Notes under the pieces: generated by a model
The model's input: only the letters and a program-made list of their open reading frames with translations
The model's database searches: none
What the model was told of the DNA's origin: nothing
Made by a program: the position numbers and the translations under genes
Shown here: piece after piece, positions 37,585 through 48,019 of the stretch
Layout: the number at the start of each line of letters is the position of its first letter
Position numbering within the stretch: position 1 is the first letter of the stretch
Assembly (NCBI GenBank): GCA_016718265.1
Contig: JADKDZ010000011.1
Span: forward strand, 73,843-137,842
DNA length: 64,000 bases
Reading direction: 5' to 3'
Source: Uliginosibacterium sp.
GTDB taxonomy: Bacteria > Pseudomonadota > Gammaproteobacteria > Burkholderiales > Rhodocyclaceae

Positions 37585-38907
37585 ATGCGCCTATTTCAGC
37601 GCAGTATCGCCATGTGCCTTGTCGGCACAATGGCGGCGGTCGTGCGGCCGGATGGGGCCTTGGCCCAGTCCGTGCAGCAGGTTCCGCCACGTAGCAATGT
37701 AGAAACATCAAGTTCCACCCTCGGCGCAACCAGTCTTACGCTGGCACAGGCGCTGGAGCGTGCCCTGGCAAACAACCCCGGCTTGCGCAGCGCCGAACGC
37801 GAGATCGAAGCTGCCGATGGCGCTATTGAGCAAGGCAGCGCCATACCTAACCCTGAGCTGTCCTACGAAATGGAGGACACACGCAAGGAAACGCGCACCA
37901 ATACCCTCATGCTGACTCAACCGCTGGAGCTCGGTGGCAAGCGCGCCGCACGCATCAGCGCGGCGGAACGAGGGCGTGATGTCGCCCAGGCGCAGCTGGC
38001 TACCAAGCGTGCCGAAGTGCGCGGCCAGACACATGACGCCTGGCGTGAGGTGCTGGCGGCGCAGGAAGGGCAGCGCCTTGCGGAAGATGCCACGAAGTTG
38101 GCCCAGCGTGCGACACAGGCGGCCGCTCGGCGTGTGCAGGCGGGTAGCGCTTCGCCGCTGGAAGAAACGCGGGCGCGACTCGAAGAGCTGAACGCGCGAC
38201 TGGCGCAGGCGCAGGCGGAATCAACGCTGGCTGCTTCGCGTACGCGTCTGGCTGCGTTGTGGGGGCAGCCACAGGCGGACTTTGCGCGCGTTGAGGGTCG
38301 GCTTGATGATTTGCCGGGCGTTCCCAGCGCTGAAGCTTTGCTGGATCGACTGGACGAGACGCCGGCAATGCGTGTCGCCACGCATGAGTCAGCCCGCAGT
38401 CAGGCGCTGACTGACATAGAGCGCAGCCGGCGCTACCCGGACGTGAATGTCAGTGTGGGCGTCAAGCGCGCAACCGAGCTGGGGCGTAACCAGACCATCC
38501 TGGGCCTCAGCCTGCCCTTGCCCTTGTTTGACAGCAATCGCGGCAATCTGCGCGAAGCCCTTGCACGCAACGCACAGGCGCAGGACGCGCTGCAGGCGAC
38601 ACGTAGCACGCTCACCAGCGAACTGCTGCAGGCGCGTAACCGCCTGACGGCCAGCCGCATGGAGGCCGAGGGGCTGGCGCGCGAAGTGGTTCCGGCTGCG
38701 CAGAGCGCGCTGGATGCCGCAACACGCGGCTACGAACTGGGCAAGTTCGGCCTCATCGACTTGCTTGATGCACAGCGCAGCCTCTTTCAGATGAAAACGC
38801 AGCAGCTGCGCGCCTGGCTCGATACCCACAAAGCCGCCGCCGAGATTGCGCGCCTGCTCGGTGATGCCGCCGACAGCTTGCCCCCGACACCGACAAGTGC
38901 GCGTTGA
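37585..38907 (+). CDS. czcC: Cation efflux outer membrane factor CzcC
   Basis: CzcC is the TolC-like outer membrane channel of the CzcCBA complex that exports Co, Zn and Cd. The 440-residue protein has a signal peptide, then two OEP repeats with long coiled-coil stretches (about residues 60-240 and 260-420). The family signature PNPELSYE occurs near residue 90. The ATG at 37585 follows CAGGAG. The frame is intact and czcB follows after about 40 bases. Confidence 0.92.
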   Translation: MRLFQRSIAMCLVGTMAAVVRPDGALAQSVQQVPPRSNVETSSSTLGATSLTLAQALERALANNPGLRSAEREIEAADGAIEQGSAIPNPELSYEMEDTRKETRTNTLMLTQPLELGGKRAARISAAERGRDVAQAQLATKRAEVRGQTHDAWREVLAAQEGQRLAEDATKLAQRATQAAARRVQAGSASPLEETRARLEELNARLAQAQAESTLAASRTRLAALWGQPQADFARVEGRLDDLPGVPSAEALLDRLDETPAMRVATHESARSQALTDIERSRRYPDVNVSVGVKRATELGRNQTILGLSLPLPLFDSNRGNLREALARNAQAQDALQATRSTLTSELLQARNRLTASRMEAEGLAREVVPAAQSALDAATRGYELGKFGLIDLLDAQRSLFQMKTQQLRAWLDTHKAAAEIARLLGDAADSLPPTPTSAR

Positions 38908-38944
38908 GCGCCTGGATGGAAATACCCCAAAAGGAATATCCGAC

Positions 38945-40474
38945 ATGAAACTGAATTTGAATACCCGCAGCCTGGGCAAGCGCCAATGGCTGATGATCCT
39001 TGCGCTGGTGGTCATTGCCGTGATCGGCGCCGTGCTGATTCTGGCTGCGCCCGCGAAGAAAGCGAGCGATGGCCATGGCCACGCGGAAGAAGGCGGTCAT
39101 GGCGAAGAAGGTCATGGCGAGCATGCCGAAGCGCCCAAGGGGCCACACGGCGGTGAGCTGATGAGCGAAGGTGACTTCGCGCTGGAAGTGGCACTGGTCG
39201 AAGAAGGTGGTGAAGCGCGCCTGCGCGTGTGGTTCTTCGAGAAAGACAAGCCCTTGCCCGCCACCGCAGCCAAGCTTGCGCTGAGCCTCGCACGGCCGAA
39301 TGGGGACAAGGAAGACATCGCTTTTGTGGCCGACAAGGACGGGCTGCGCAGCGTACAGACGATTGCTGAACCGCATGCGTTCGAAGCCACCATCGAGGCA
39401 CAGACGCCGAAGGAGCCCTACCTGTTTAGCTTCAGCAAGGCCGAGGGCCGCATTGCGCTGAGCGAAGCACAGATCAAGGCCGCCGGTGTCAGCATTGACA
39501 CCGCTGCAGCCGCCAGCATCCGCAACACGCTGCAACTGCCGGGCGAAATCCGCTTCAACCAGGATCGCACTGCGCACGTGGTGCCCCGTGTGCAAGGTGT
39601 TGTGGAGAGTGTGCATGCCGACTTGGGCCAGCGCGTCAGCAAGGGCCAGTTGCTGGCCGTGATCGCCAGCACTGCCGTGTCGGAGTTGCGCAGCGAGGCG
39701 CTTGCCACGCAAAAACGACTGAGCCTTGCCAAGGCAGGCTATGAGCGCGAGAAAAAACTGTGGGAAGAGAAGATCACGCCGCAGCAGGATTACCTGCAAG
39801 CCGAACAGGCCCTGCATGAAGCCGAGATTGCGGCCGCGAATGCGCAGCAGAAGCTGGCCGCGCTGGGCGCTGGCGTGCTCTCCGGCAACAAGCTGAGCCA
39901 TTTCGAGCTGCGTGCGCCCTTTGACGGAACAGTGGTGGAAAAGCACGTCACGCTGGGCGAGTCGGTCAAGGAAGATGCGCAGCTTTTCACGCTGTCTGAC
40001 CTGTCGAAGGTGTGGGCCGAAATCAGCATTCCGGCCAAGGACATGAACCTCGTGCGCGTCGGCGACAAGGTAAAAATCACGGCGACGGCCTTCGATTCGC
40101 AGGCGACTGGCACGGTCTCCTATGTTGGCGCCCTCATCGGCGAGCAAACGCGTACCGCCACGGCACGTGTCACTCTGCCCAATCCGCAGGGAGCCTGGCG
40201 ACCGGGGCTGTTCGTCAACGTCGAGCTGACCGCCAGCGAAACGCCGGTGCCGGTCAGTATTGCGGCTGATGCCCTGCAAAACCTCAACGAGCAGCCCACC
40301 GTATTTTTGCGCACAGAAGACGGATTTCTCGCGCAGCCCGTACAGACGGGCCGCAGTGACGGCAAGCGGGTCGAGGTGATCAAGGGGCTCAAGGCAGGGG
40401 CGCGCTACGCGGCCACGGGCAGCTTCGTGCTCAAGGCGGAACTGGGTAAGTCCAGCGCTGCACACGAACATTGA
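38945..40474 (+). CDS. czcB: Cation efflux periplasmic adaptor CzcB
   Basis: CzcB joins the RND pump CzcA to the channel CzcC. The 509-residue protein starts with one membrane helix (about residues 16-36), followed by a His/Glu-rich stretch (DGHGHAEEGGHGEEGH) likely to bind metal. Then come the membrane-fusion domains: barrel-sandwich (VVPRVQGVVESVHADLG), a helical hairpin, and a beta barrel (FDGTVVEKHVTLGE). The ATG at 38945 is the one directly before MKLNLNTRSLGKRQW. The frame is intact. Confidence 0.93.
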   Translation: MKLNLNTRSLGKRQWLMILALVVIAVIGAVLILAAPAKKASDGHGHAEEGGHGEEGHGEHAEAPKGPHGGELMSEGDFALEVALVEEGGEARLRVWFFEKDKPLPATAAKLALSLARPNGDKEDIAFVADKDGLRSVQTIAEPHAFEATIEAQTPKEPYLFSFSKAEGRIALSEAQIKAAGVSIDTAAAASIRNTLQLPGEIRFNQDRTAHVVPRVQGVVESVHADLGQRVSKGQLLAVIASTAVSELRSEALATQKRLSLAKAGYEREKKLWEEKITPQQDYLQAEQALHEAEIAAANAQQKLAALGAGVLSGNKLSHFELRAPFDGTVVEKHVTLGESVKEDAQLFTLSDLSKVWAEISIPAKDMNLVRVGDKVKITATAFDSQATGTVSYVGALIGEQTRTATARVTLPNPQGAWRPGLFVNVELTASETPVPVSIAADALQNLNEQPTVFLRTEDGFLAQPVQTGRSDGKRVEVIKGLKAGARYAATGSFVLKAELGKSSAAHEH

Positions 40475-40488
40475 TCGGGGGATGAGCC

Positions 40489-43400
40489 ATGTTTGAACGC
40501 ATCATCCGCTTCGCCATCGAGCAACGATGGTTTGTCATTCTCGCCGTAATCGGCATGGCCGCGCTGGGCGTCTACAACTACCAGCGCTTGCCCATCGACG
40601 CGGTGCCCGACATCACCAACGTCCAGGTCCAGATCAACACCGAGGCAGCCGGTTATTCGCCGCTGGAGGCCGAACAACGTGTCACCTTTCCCATCGAAAC
40701 AGTAATGGCGGGTCTGCCGCATCTGCAGCAAACACGCTCGCTGTCGCGCTATGGACTGTCGCAGGTGACGGTCATCTTCGAGGACGGCACCGACATCTAC
40801 TTTGCGCGGCAACTGGTCAATGAACGCATCCAGGAGGCGCGCGAAAAATTGCCGACGGGTCTCACGCCGACCATGGGGCCGATCTCGACCGGCCTGGGCG
40901 AAATCTACATGTGGACGGTGGAGACCAAGGACGGGGCCCGCAAGCCCGATGGCCAGCCTTACACGCCGACCGACCTGCGCGAGATTCAGGACTGGATCAT
41001 CAAGCCACAGTTGCGCAATGTGCCCGGCGTTACCGAGATCAACACCATCGGTGGGCATGCGAAAGAGTTCCAAGTGGCCCCCAACCCGCAGCGTCTGGCA
41101 TCACACGGGCTGACCTTGCAAGACATCGTGGTGGCGCTCGAACGTAACAACGCCAACGTCGGTGCGGGTTACATCGAGAAGCGCGGTGAGCAATACCTGA
41201 TCCGCGCGCCCGGTCAGCTGGGAGGTCTGGAGGATTTGCGCAATGTCGTGCTGGGCAGCGCCGATGGCGTTCCGGTACGGGTGCGTGATGTCGCGGAAGT
41301 GGACTTCGGACGCGAGTTGCGCACCGGTGCTGCGACCGAGAACGGCCGCGAGGTGGTGCTGGGTACAGTGTTCATGCTGCTCGGCGAGAACAGCCGCAAG
41401 GTATCGCGTGCAGTGGATGCCAAGATGCTTGAAATCAACCGTAATCTGCCCGCCGGTGTCGAAGCCATCACGGTGTACGACCGCACGGTGCTGGTCGACA
41501 AGGCCATCAATACGGTGAAGAAGAACCTGCTCGAAGGTGCCGTGCTGGTGATCGTCATTCTCTTCCTGTTCCTCGGCAACATCCGGGCGGCGCTCATCAC
41601 CGCGCTGGTGATCCCGCTGGCTATGCTGTTCACCTTCAGCGGCATGGTGTCGCAGAAAGTCAGCGCCAACCTGATGAGTCTGGGGGCGCTGGACTTCGGC
41701 ATCATCATCGATGGCGCGGTGGTGATCGTCGAAAACTGCGTGCGTCGTCTGGCGCATGCGCAGGCACACCATGGCAGGGCGCTGACGCTCAGTGAGCGCT
41801 TTCACGAAGTGTTTGCCGCGTCGAAAGAGGCGCGTCGGCCACTGCTTTTCGGCCAGCTCATCATCATGGTCGTGTACCTGCCGATCTTTGCCCTCACCGG
41901 TGTGGAAGGAAAGATGTTCCATCCGATGGCCTTCACGGTCGTCATCGCACTGCTTGGCGCCATGATCCTGTCGGTGACCTTCATCCCCGCTGCCGTGGCC
42001 TTGTTCATCGGTAAGAAGGTGGCGGAGAAGGAGAACTTCCTCATGCTCGCTGCCAAGCGGGTATATGCCCCGGTGCTGCAAATCGTCATGGCCAACAAAC
42101 CCGTGGTGCTGGTGGCTGCACTGGTGATGGTGGTCCTGTCTGGCCTGCTCACCCTGCGTATGGGCAGCGAGTTCATCCCCAGTCTTAACGAGGGGGATAT
42201 TGCCTTGCACGCCATGCGCATTCCCGGCACCAGCCTCACGCAGTCAGTGGAAATGCAGGCCGAGGTAGAGCGCACCATCAAGGCCTTCCCCGAAGTCGAG
42301 CGCGTGTTCGCCAAAATCGGTACGGCCGAGGTCGCTACCGACCCGATGCCGCCCAACGTGGCTGACAACTTTGTGATGCTCAAACCGCAGTCCGAGTGGC
42401 CCGACCCCTCACGCAGCAAGGAGGATCTGGTGGAAGCCATGCAGGCGGCTCTCGCCAAGGTGCCGGGCAACAACTACGAGTTCACGCAACCCATCCAGAT
42501 GCGCTTCAACGAGTTGATCTCCGGTGTGCGCAGCGACGTGGCGGTGAAGGTCTTTGGTGACGACATGGCGGTACTCAACAGCACTGCTGAAAGCATCGCC
42601 AGTGTGCTGGGTGGCGTCTCCGGCGCGCAGGACGTGAAGGTGGAACAAACCACCGGCCTGCCGATGCTGACCGTGAACATCGACCGCGAAAAGACCGCAC
42701 GCTACGGTCTCAACGTGGCCGATGTACAGCAGGTCGTTGCTACCGCGATTGGTGGACAGGAGGCGGGTACCATCTTCGAGGGCGACCGCCGCTTCGATGT
42801 GCTGGTGCGTCTGCCCGAGGCCTTGCGTAGTGATCTGGAAGCACTCAAGCGCTTGCCCGTCGCGCTGCCCAAGGGTGAAGGCAGCAGCTTGCGCTTCATC
42901 CCGCTCAGCGAGGTTGCCACACTGGAACTTGCCCCCGGCCCCAATCAGGTCAGCCGTGAGGACGGCAAACGCCGCATCGTCGTCAGTGCCAACGTGCGCG
43001 GTCGCGATCTGGGGTCATTTGTCAGTGAAGCCGAGCAGACCTTGAACGCACAGGTGAAGATTCCTGCTGGCTACTGGACCACCTGGGGCGGCCAGTTCGA
43101 GAACCTGCAGTCCGCGACCAAACGCCTGCAGATCGTCGTGCCCGTCTCGCTGCTACTGGTGTTCACGCTGTTGTTCGCCATGTTTGGCAACTTCAAGGAT
43201 GGCCTGATCGTGTTCACCGGCATTCCGTTCGCGCTCACCGGTGGCATCGTTGCGCTGTGGGCACGCGGCATTCCCCTGTCGATTTCGGCTGCAGTGGGTT
43301 TCATCGCACTCTGTGGTGTCGCCGTGCTCAATGGTCTGGTCATGCTGGCCTTCATCCGCAACCTGCGTGAAGAAGGCAAGACACTCGACGAAGCCATCTT

Positions 43401-43644
43401 CGAAGGTGCGCTGACCCGCCTGCGGCCTGTGCTGATGACTGCGCTCGTTGCCTCGCTGGGCTTCGTGCCGATGGCCATCGCCATGGGCACCGGCGCCGAA
43501 GTGCAACGCCCGCTGGCCACCGTCGTGATCGGCGGCATTCTCTCTTCAACCCTACTCACCCTGCTCGTGCTGCCAGTGCTGTACCGGCTGGCACATGGGC
43601 GCGATGACGAATTCACCGACACGGCTACCCCCGAACACCGCTGA
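40489..43644 (+). CDS. czcA: Heavy-metal RND efflux pump CzcA
   Basis: CzcA is the proton-driven inner-membrane pump of the CzcCBA complex. The 1051-residue protein is of full length, with the start MFERIIRFAIEQRWFVILAV, the transmembrane motif LGALDFGIIIDGAVVIVEN that carries the proton-relay acids of heavy-metal RND pumps, and two large periplasmic loops. It is unbroken, unlike most long genes here. The 14-base gap to czcB implies one transcript. Confidence 0.95.
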   Translation: MFERIIRFAIEQRWFVILAVIGMAALGVYNYQRLPIDAVPDITNVQVQINTEAAGYSPLEAEQRVTFPIETVMAGLPHLQQTRSLSRYGLSQVTVIFEDGTDIYFARQLVNERIQEAREKLPTGLTPTMGPISTGLGEIYMWTVETKDGARKPDGQPYTPTDLREIQDWIIKPQLRNVPGVTEINTIGGHAKEFQVAPNPQRLASHGLTLQDIVVALERNNANVGAGYIEKRGEQYLIRAPGQLGGLEDLRNVVLGSADGVPVRVRDVAEVDFGRELRTGAATENGREVVLGTVFMLLGENSRKVSRAVDAKMLEINRNLPAGVEAITVYDRTVLVDKAINTVKKNLLEGAVLVIVILFLFLGNIRAALITALVIPLAMLFTFSGMVSQKVSANLMSLGALDFGIIIDGAVVIVENCVRRLAHAQAHHGRALTLSERFHEVFAASKEARRPLLFGQLIIMVVYLPIFALTGVEGKMFHPMAFTVVIALLGAMILSVTFIPAAVALFIGKKVAEKENFLMLAAKRVYAPVLQIVMANKPVVLVAALVMVVLSGLLTLRMGSEFIPSLNEGDIALHAMRIPGTSLTQSVEMQAEVERTIKAFPEVERVFAKIGTAEVATDPMPPNVADNFVMLKPQSEWPDPSRSKEDLVEAMQAALAKVPGNNYEFTQPIQMRFNELISGVRSDVAVKVFGDDMAVLNSTAESIASVLGGVSGAQDVKVEQTTGLPMLTVNIDREKTARYGLNVADVQQVVATAIGGQEAGTIFEGDRRFDVLVRLPEALRSDLEALKRLPVALPKGEGSSLRFIPLSEVATLELAPGPNQVSREDGKRRIVVSANVRGRDLGSFVSEAEQTLNAQVKIPAGYWTTWGGQFENLQSATKRLQIVVPVSLLLVFTLLFAMFGNFKDGLIVFTGIPFALTGGIVALWARGIPLSISAAVGFIALCGVAVLNGLVMLAFIRNLREEGKTLDEAIFEGALTRLRPVLMTALVASLGFVPMAIAMGTGAEVQRPLATVVIGGILSSTLLTLLVLPVLYRLAHGRDDEFTDTATPEHR

Positions 43645-43704
43645 TGCGGCTAAGGCCGGGGCGCATGTCGCCCCGGCATTTTTCATCCTCAGAAAGGACG
43701 CTCC

Positions 43705-44079
43705 ATGAAAAAGATCTTCATTGCCACGCTCACCACCGCAGCCCTGCTGGTGACCCCGCTCGCATTTGCTAGCGGCGATCACAAACCCGCCCACGGGGGC
43801 ATCGTCACCGAGGTCAAGGAAGTGCAGTACGAGCTCGTCGCCAAAGCCGATACGCTGCAGATTTACGTCAGCGACCACGGAAAAGCCGTCAAGGTCGACG
43901 GCGCCAGTGCGCGCGTCACGCTGCTCGCGGGCACCGACAAGCAGGAAGTCGAACTCAAGCCCGCTGGTGACAAACTCGAAGCCAAGGGCAGTTTCAAAGT
44001 CGGTGCTGGCACCAAGGTCGTTGCTGCGGTGAGCATGCCTGGCAAGGCAGCAGCCAGTGCGCGATTCACGCTGAAGTAG
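43705..44079 (+). CDS. Small periplasmic protein downstream of czcA
   Basis: This 124-residue protein has a signal peptide (MKKIFIATLTTAALLV, cleavage likely after AFA) and a His-bearing start of the mature part (SGDHKPAHGGIV). The rest looks like a small beta-rich domain (TLQIYVSDHGKAVKVDG). Such proteins often follow czcA and may bind metal in the periplasm. It has an AGAAAGGAC ribosome binding site. The exact family is not recognised. Confidence 0.7.
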   Translation: MKKIFIATLTTAALLVTPLAFASGDHKPAHGGIVTEVKEVQYELVAKADTLQIYVSDHGKAVKVDGASARVTLLAGTDKQEVELKPAGDKLEAKGSFKVGAGTKVVAAVSMPGKAAASARFTLK

Positions 44080-44139
44080 CCCCAGAAGCAACAAGCCCTT
44101 TGGGCGCGTTCTCGGATTTGATGAAGAAAGAAAGTGAAT

Positions 44140-44496
44140 ATGAAAATTGGCAAGCTATCCGCAAGCCTGATGACGCTGATCTCTACAGTGGCTCTTGCCG
44201 CGTGTGCCATGAGCCCTTACGAAGGCAAGTACAGCCACGAAGACGGCTGGCGCAAGGCTCGCATCCAGGAAACCGGCTCACTTGAGCAATTGGCCGGCAA
44301 ATATGGCTATACCTGTCCGCAGGCAGACAAGGCCGAAAAGAGTGCTACGGCGGCGGTGGTCGGTTATCAAGGAGGTGGGCGCTGGCGCAAACAGCTCATG
44401 TTGCTGACGGACAAGGTGGAGTACAAGCCGGATGATCTGGTGTACGCGAACATCAAGCAGTGTGGTGAGTCATTGGTTTCTCGATCACCCGAGTAA
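44140..44496 (+). CDS. Small lipoprotein in the metal-resistance module
   Basis: It starts MKIGKLSASLMTLISTVALA and has a lipobox LAAC at about residue 22, so it should be lipid-anchored. The mature part (YGYTCPQADKAEKSATAAVV) has a second Cys and no known catalytic motif. An in-frame GTG six bases upstream is an alternative start. It is the last gene before a strong terminator that separates the czc operon from cadA. Confidence 0.65.
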   Translation: MKIGKLSASLMTLISTVALAACAMSPYEGKYSHEDGWRKARIQETGSLEQLAGKYGYTCPQADKAEKSATAAVVGYQGGGRWRKQLMLLTDKVEYKPDDLVYANIKQCGESLVSRSPE

Positions 44497-44518
44497 GTTG
44501 CCTTGACCTAATCCTGTG

Positions 44519-44558
44519 ATCGGGCGTGACATGATTTGTTCTGCGTCACGCCCGATTT
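44519..44558 (+). terminator. Strong hairpin terminator ending the czc operon
   Basis: A perfect 12-bp stem (ATCGGGCGTGAC, 44519-44530, against GTCACGCCCGAT, 44545-44556) with a 14-base loop lies between the lipoprotein and the cadA promoter. The T-run after it is weak. Confidence 0.8.
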
Positions 44559-44569
44559 CACGTGAGCTA

Positions 44570-44600
44570 TTGACTCTGTAGTCACTTCAGGGTGTGGAAT
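44570..44600 (+). promoter_or_regulatory. MerR/CadR-type promoter and operator for cadA
   Basis: TTGACT (44570-44575) and TGGAAT (44595-44600) are separated by 19 bases, the stretched spacing of MerR-family promoters. Between them lies a dyad (CTGTAGTCACTTCAG). It lies 29 bases before the cadA ATG, so cadA is very likely activated by CadR, encoded 11 kb upstream in the same module. Confidence 0.85.
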
Positions 44601-44628
44601 GCATTAAATCCCGCATCAGGAGCACACC

Positions 44629-46923
44629 ATGTCCACCCACGCCCCACACGAAAAACACGATCATCCTGAACATGGCCATTCACATAGCGACGAAGCTTGC
44701 TGTGCGACATCGCACGCTACAGAGCCAGTCCGGTCTGCGGTGATTTGCGGCACCGGATGCTGCGCAGGAGACCCGAGCGGTAACATTTCTTCGCTGCAAC
44801 CGGACAAGCCGACGCTCAGAGGCGATGGGGTGCAGACCCAGATTCGGATCATGCAGATGGATTGCCCAACTGAAGAAGCTTTGCTGCGCAAAAAACTTGG
44901 CGACATGGCCGAAGTGGCAGGTATGGAATTCAATCTGATGCAGCGTGTGCTCACGGTGAGGCATGAAGCCGAGGCCATTGACGGCATTTTGGCGGCTATC
45001 CGCTCCCTGGGCTTTACGCCCGAGCTGGCCGAAGAAACATCTGCAACAACTGGGCTTACGCCAGAACCCGCCAAGCCATGGTGGCCGCTGTGGCTGGCTG
45101 GGTTTGCCGCACTGGCATCTGAATTCACCCACTGGGCGGGTCTGCCTGGATGGGTTGCCGCATTACTGGCGCTTGTTGCCGTGCTGGCCTGTGGCATAAC
45201 CACCTATAAGAAAGGCTGGATTGCTATTCGTAACGGCAAGCTCAATATCAACGCGCTGATGAGCATTGCAGTAACGGGGGCGCTATTGATTGGACAGTGG
45301 CCAGAAGCGGCCATGGTGATGGTGCTGTTCACCATTGCCGAACTGATTGAAGCCAAATCACTGGATCGCGCTCGCAATGCGATTGCCGGGCTGATGAAAC
45401 TGGCCCCTGAACAGGCAACAGTGCAGCAGGAGGACGGAACCTGGCTAACGGCAGAGGCTAAAAGCATCTCGCTCAATGCCCGGCTTCGCGTCAAACCCGG
45501 CGAACGCATCGCGCTCGATGGCAAGATAGTGAGCGGGCGTTCGAGCATCAATCAGGCCCCTATTACCGGTGAGAGCCTGCCAGTAGAAAAGGCCGAGGGA
45601 GATGTGGTATTTGCCGGTACGATCAACGAGTCTGGCTCCTTTGAGTATCTCGTCACCGCCACTGCAGGCGACAGCACGCTGGCGCGCATCATTCACGCCA
45701 TCGAAGCTGCACAAGGCGTGCGTGCGCCAACACAAAGATTTGTCGATCAGTTTGCAAGCGTTTATACGCCCATCGTCTTTGCCATCGCACTGGCCGTCGC
45801 CATCTTGCCGCCGCTATTCATGGCGGCGACCGTGTTCGCCGAGATACAAGGCGCTGGTATTGCTGGTGATTGCCTGCCCCTGCGCACTGGTGATCTCAAC
45901 GCCCGTCACCATCGTTAGCGGGCTGGCTGCAGCGGCGCGCCAAGGCATCCTCGTCAAAGGCGGCGTTTATCTCGAAGAAGGACGCAAACTGGTTTGGCTG
46001 GCCCTCGACAAGACCGGCACGATCACCCACGGCAAGCCTGCACAAACCGACTTTGCGCAACTCGGCAGCAAAGGGGCTGATGAGGTTCGCAGTCTGGCTG
46101 CAAGCCTTGCCAGCCGTTCAGACCATCCCGTGTCTCGCGCGTTGAGTGAAGCTGCCCAGCGCGATGGCATCTCGATCCTGGAGGTCGCTGACTTTGAAGC
46201 GCTGCCCGGACGCGGCACGCGGGGCATGATTGCGGGAAGTCTTTACTACTTGGGCAACCATCGCTTGATCCACGAACAGGGGCTGTGCTCAGATGAACTG
46301 GAGACAAGACTATCGGCGCTGGAAGAGCAAGGCAAAACCGTCATCCTGCTGGCGGATGCGCAAGGCGTGTATGGACTGTTCGCCGTGGCGGACACAGTGA
46401 AAGAACACAGCCGCGAAGCTATCGCTGATCTGCATACACTGGGAATCAAGACCCTCATGCTAACGGGGGACAATGCTCTTCACATGGCGCGCGCCATTGG
46501 ACACAGGTCGGCATCGACGGAAACGCACGGCGACTTTGCTGCCCGAAGAGAAGCTCAAGGTGATAGAGGAAAAGCTCTCAAGCAGCGGCGCTGTCGGCAT
46601 GGTCGGTGATGGCATCAATGATGGCCCGGCACTGGCACGCGCTGACATCGGCTTTGCCATGGGCGCGGCCGGTACAGGCACGGCCATTGAAACGGCAGAC
46701 GTTGCGCTGATGGACGACGACCTGCGCAAGCTGCCACGCTTTATCCGCCTGTCTCGCGACACGCATGCTGCTGGTGCAAAACATCACGCTGGCCTTGGGA
46801 ATCAAGCCTGTGTTTCTCGTCCTGACCTTGATGGGCACTGGCACGACGTGGATGGCTGTATTTGCTGCCGTGGGCACCAGTCTGCTGGTGGTGGCGAACG
46901 GACTCAGGCTGCCGCGGGCCTGA
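44629..46923 (+). CDS. cadA: Cd/Zn/Pb-exporting P1B-type ATPase CadA (three frameshifts)
   Basis: CadA pumps Cd, Zn or Pb out of the cytosol with ATP. The N-terminus is His/Cys-rich (HDHPEHGHSHSDEACC) and followed by an HMA-like domain with MDCPTEEALL. Further on are TGES, the metal-translocating CPC (IACPCALV), the phosphorylation site DKTGTI, the HP motif (SDHPVS) and GDGINDGPAL. The last has Gly where most relatives have Ala. Frame changes are needed near 45840, 46500 and 46770. The end ANGLRLPRA gives about 760 residues. Confidence 0.9.
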
Positions 46924-47016
46924 TTGGCATCACAGGGATACGCCAAAGTTTAGTGTGCGAAAATAACCATGACCCAAGCTACACTCGCACGCGGGCCAGA
47001 ATGAACAAGGGGTGCC

Positions 47017-47960
47017 ATGAACGAAGTTGACGTGTATGTGCAAGCCGCCACGCGTAGCAACACACGCCGCAGCTACGCTTCTGCACTCCGTCACTTCGAG
47101 GTGGAATGGGGCGGCTTTCTACCGGCTAGCGCCGACGGCGTTGCCCGCTATTTGGCTCAGCATGCCGAACAGTTGTCCATTGCCACCTTACGCCACCGTC
47201 TGGCAGCCTTGTCGCACTGGCACCAGGATCAGGGGTTTGCCGATCCTACCAAGACCTCGCTGGTGCGCAAGACCTTGAAGGGCATTTTGGCGCTGCATCC
47301 TGCACAGCCACAGCAGGCCGTACCGCACAGATAGACCAATTGACCCACGCAGTCGCGGCTGGATACAGCAAACTCACGTGCGATTCAGCGGAACGACTAC
47401 GTTTCACGCGAAACAAATCTTTGCTGCTGCTGGGGTTCTGGCGAGGGTTCCGCAGCGATGAGTTAATCTCCTTGGAAGCACAAAATGTTGAGCTTGTTCC
47501 AGGCCAGGGGATGATCTGTTTTTTTCCACGAACGAAAGCGGATCGCCAACTGGTCGGACAGCACTTCAAAGTGCCTGCCTTATCCCGTCTATGTCCCGTT
47601 GCAGCATACACAGCATGGACAGACTTGGCCGAGATTGAGAATGGGCCGGTTTTTCGTGGGGTGAGTCGCTGGGGCCACATCAATGCCCAAGGTCTACACG
47701 CCAACAGTATTACGCCGCTGCTGCGTAGCATCCTGGAGCAAGCCGGATTACTGTCAGCAGGAGCGTTCAGTAGCCACTCCCTACGTCGTGGCTTCGCCAA
47801 TTGGGCCAACGACAACGGCTGGGATGTTAGAAGCCTGATGGAGTACGTCGGCTGGAGGGATATGAAGTCAGCCATGCGTTACATCGATACAGCGGATTCC
47901 TTCGGAAAACAACGTATTGAGCAGGGACTGTCAGATGATCGTGAGTCGAGCGTTCGGTAA
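47017..47960 (+). CDS. tnpS: Tyrosine recombinase TnpS (one frameshift)
   Basis: TnpS resolves cointegrates of Tn4651-group transposons at rst. The N-terminal SAM-like domain (TRRSYASALRHFEVEWGGF) is in the first frame; the catalytic domain follows after a shift near 47320. It has Arg in FWRGFRSDELISLE, HSLRRGF with the His-x-x-Arg box, and the nucleophile Tyr in MRYIDTADS. The length of about 314 residues fits. It is oriented away from tnpT, as usual, but 13.8 kb away. AAGGGG lies before its ATG. Confidence 0.85.
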
Positions 47961-48019
47961 GTTCTACACTGCCGTTTCAGGACTGGAGCCATCACTGACT
48001 CTCAATGGAAGAAATTGCG

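Noticed and set aside
38753..40471. Minus-strand open frame of 572 codons opposite czcB
   Set aside because: It is the antisense shadow of a GC-rich coding gene; codon bias and all recognised motifs are on the plus strand.
41101..42210. Minus-strand His/Gln-rich frame opposite czcA
   Set aside because: Shadow of the czcA coding strand; low-complexity composition.
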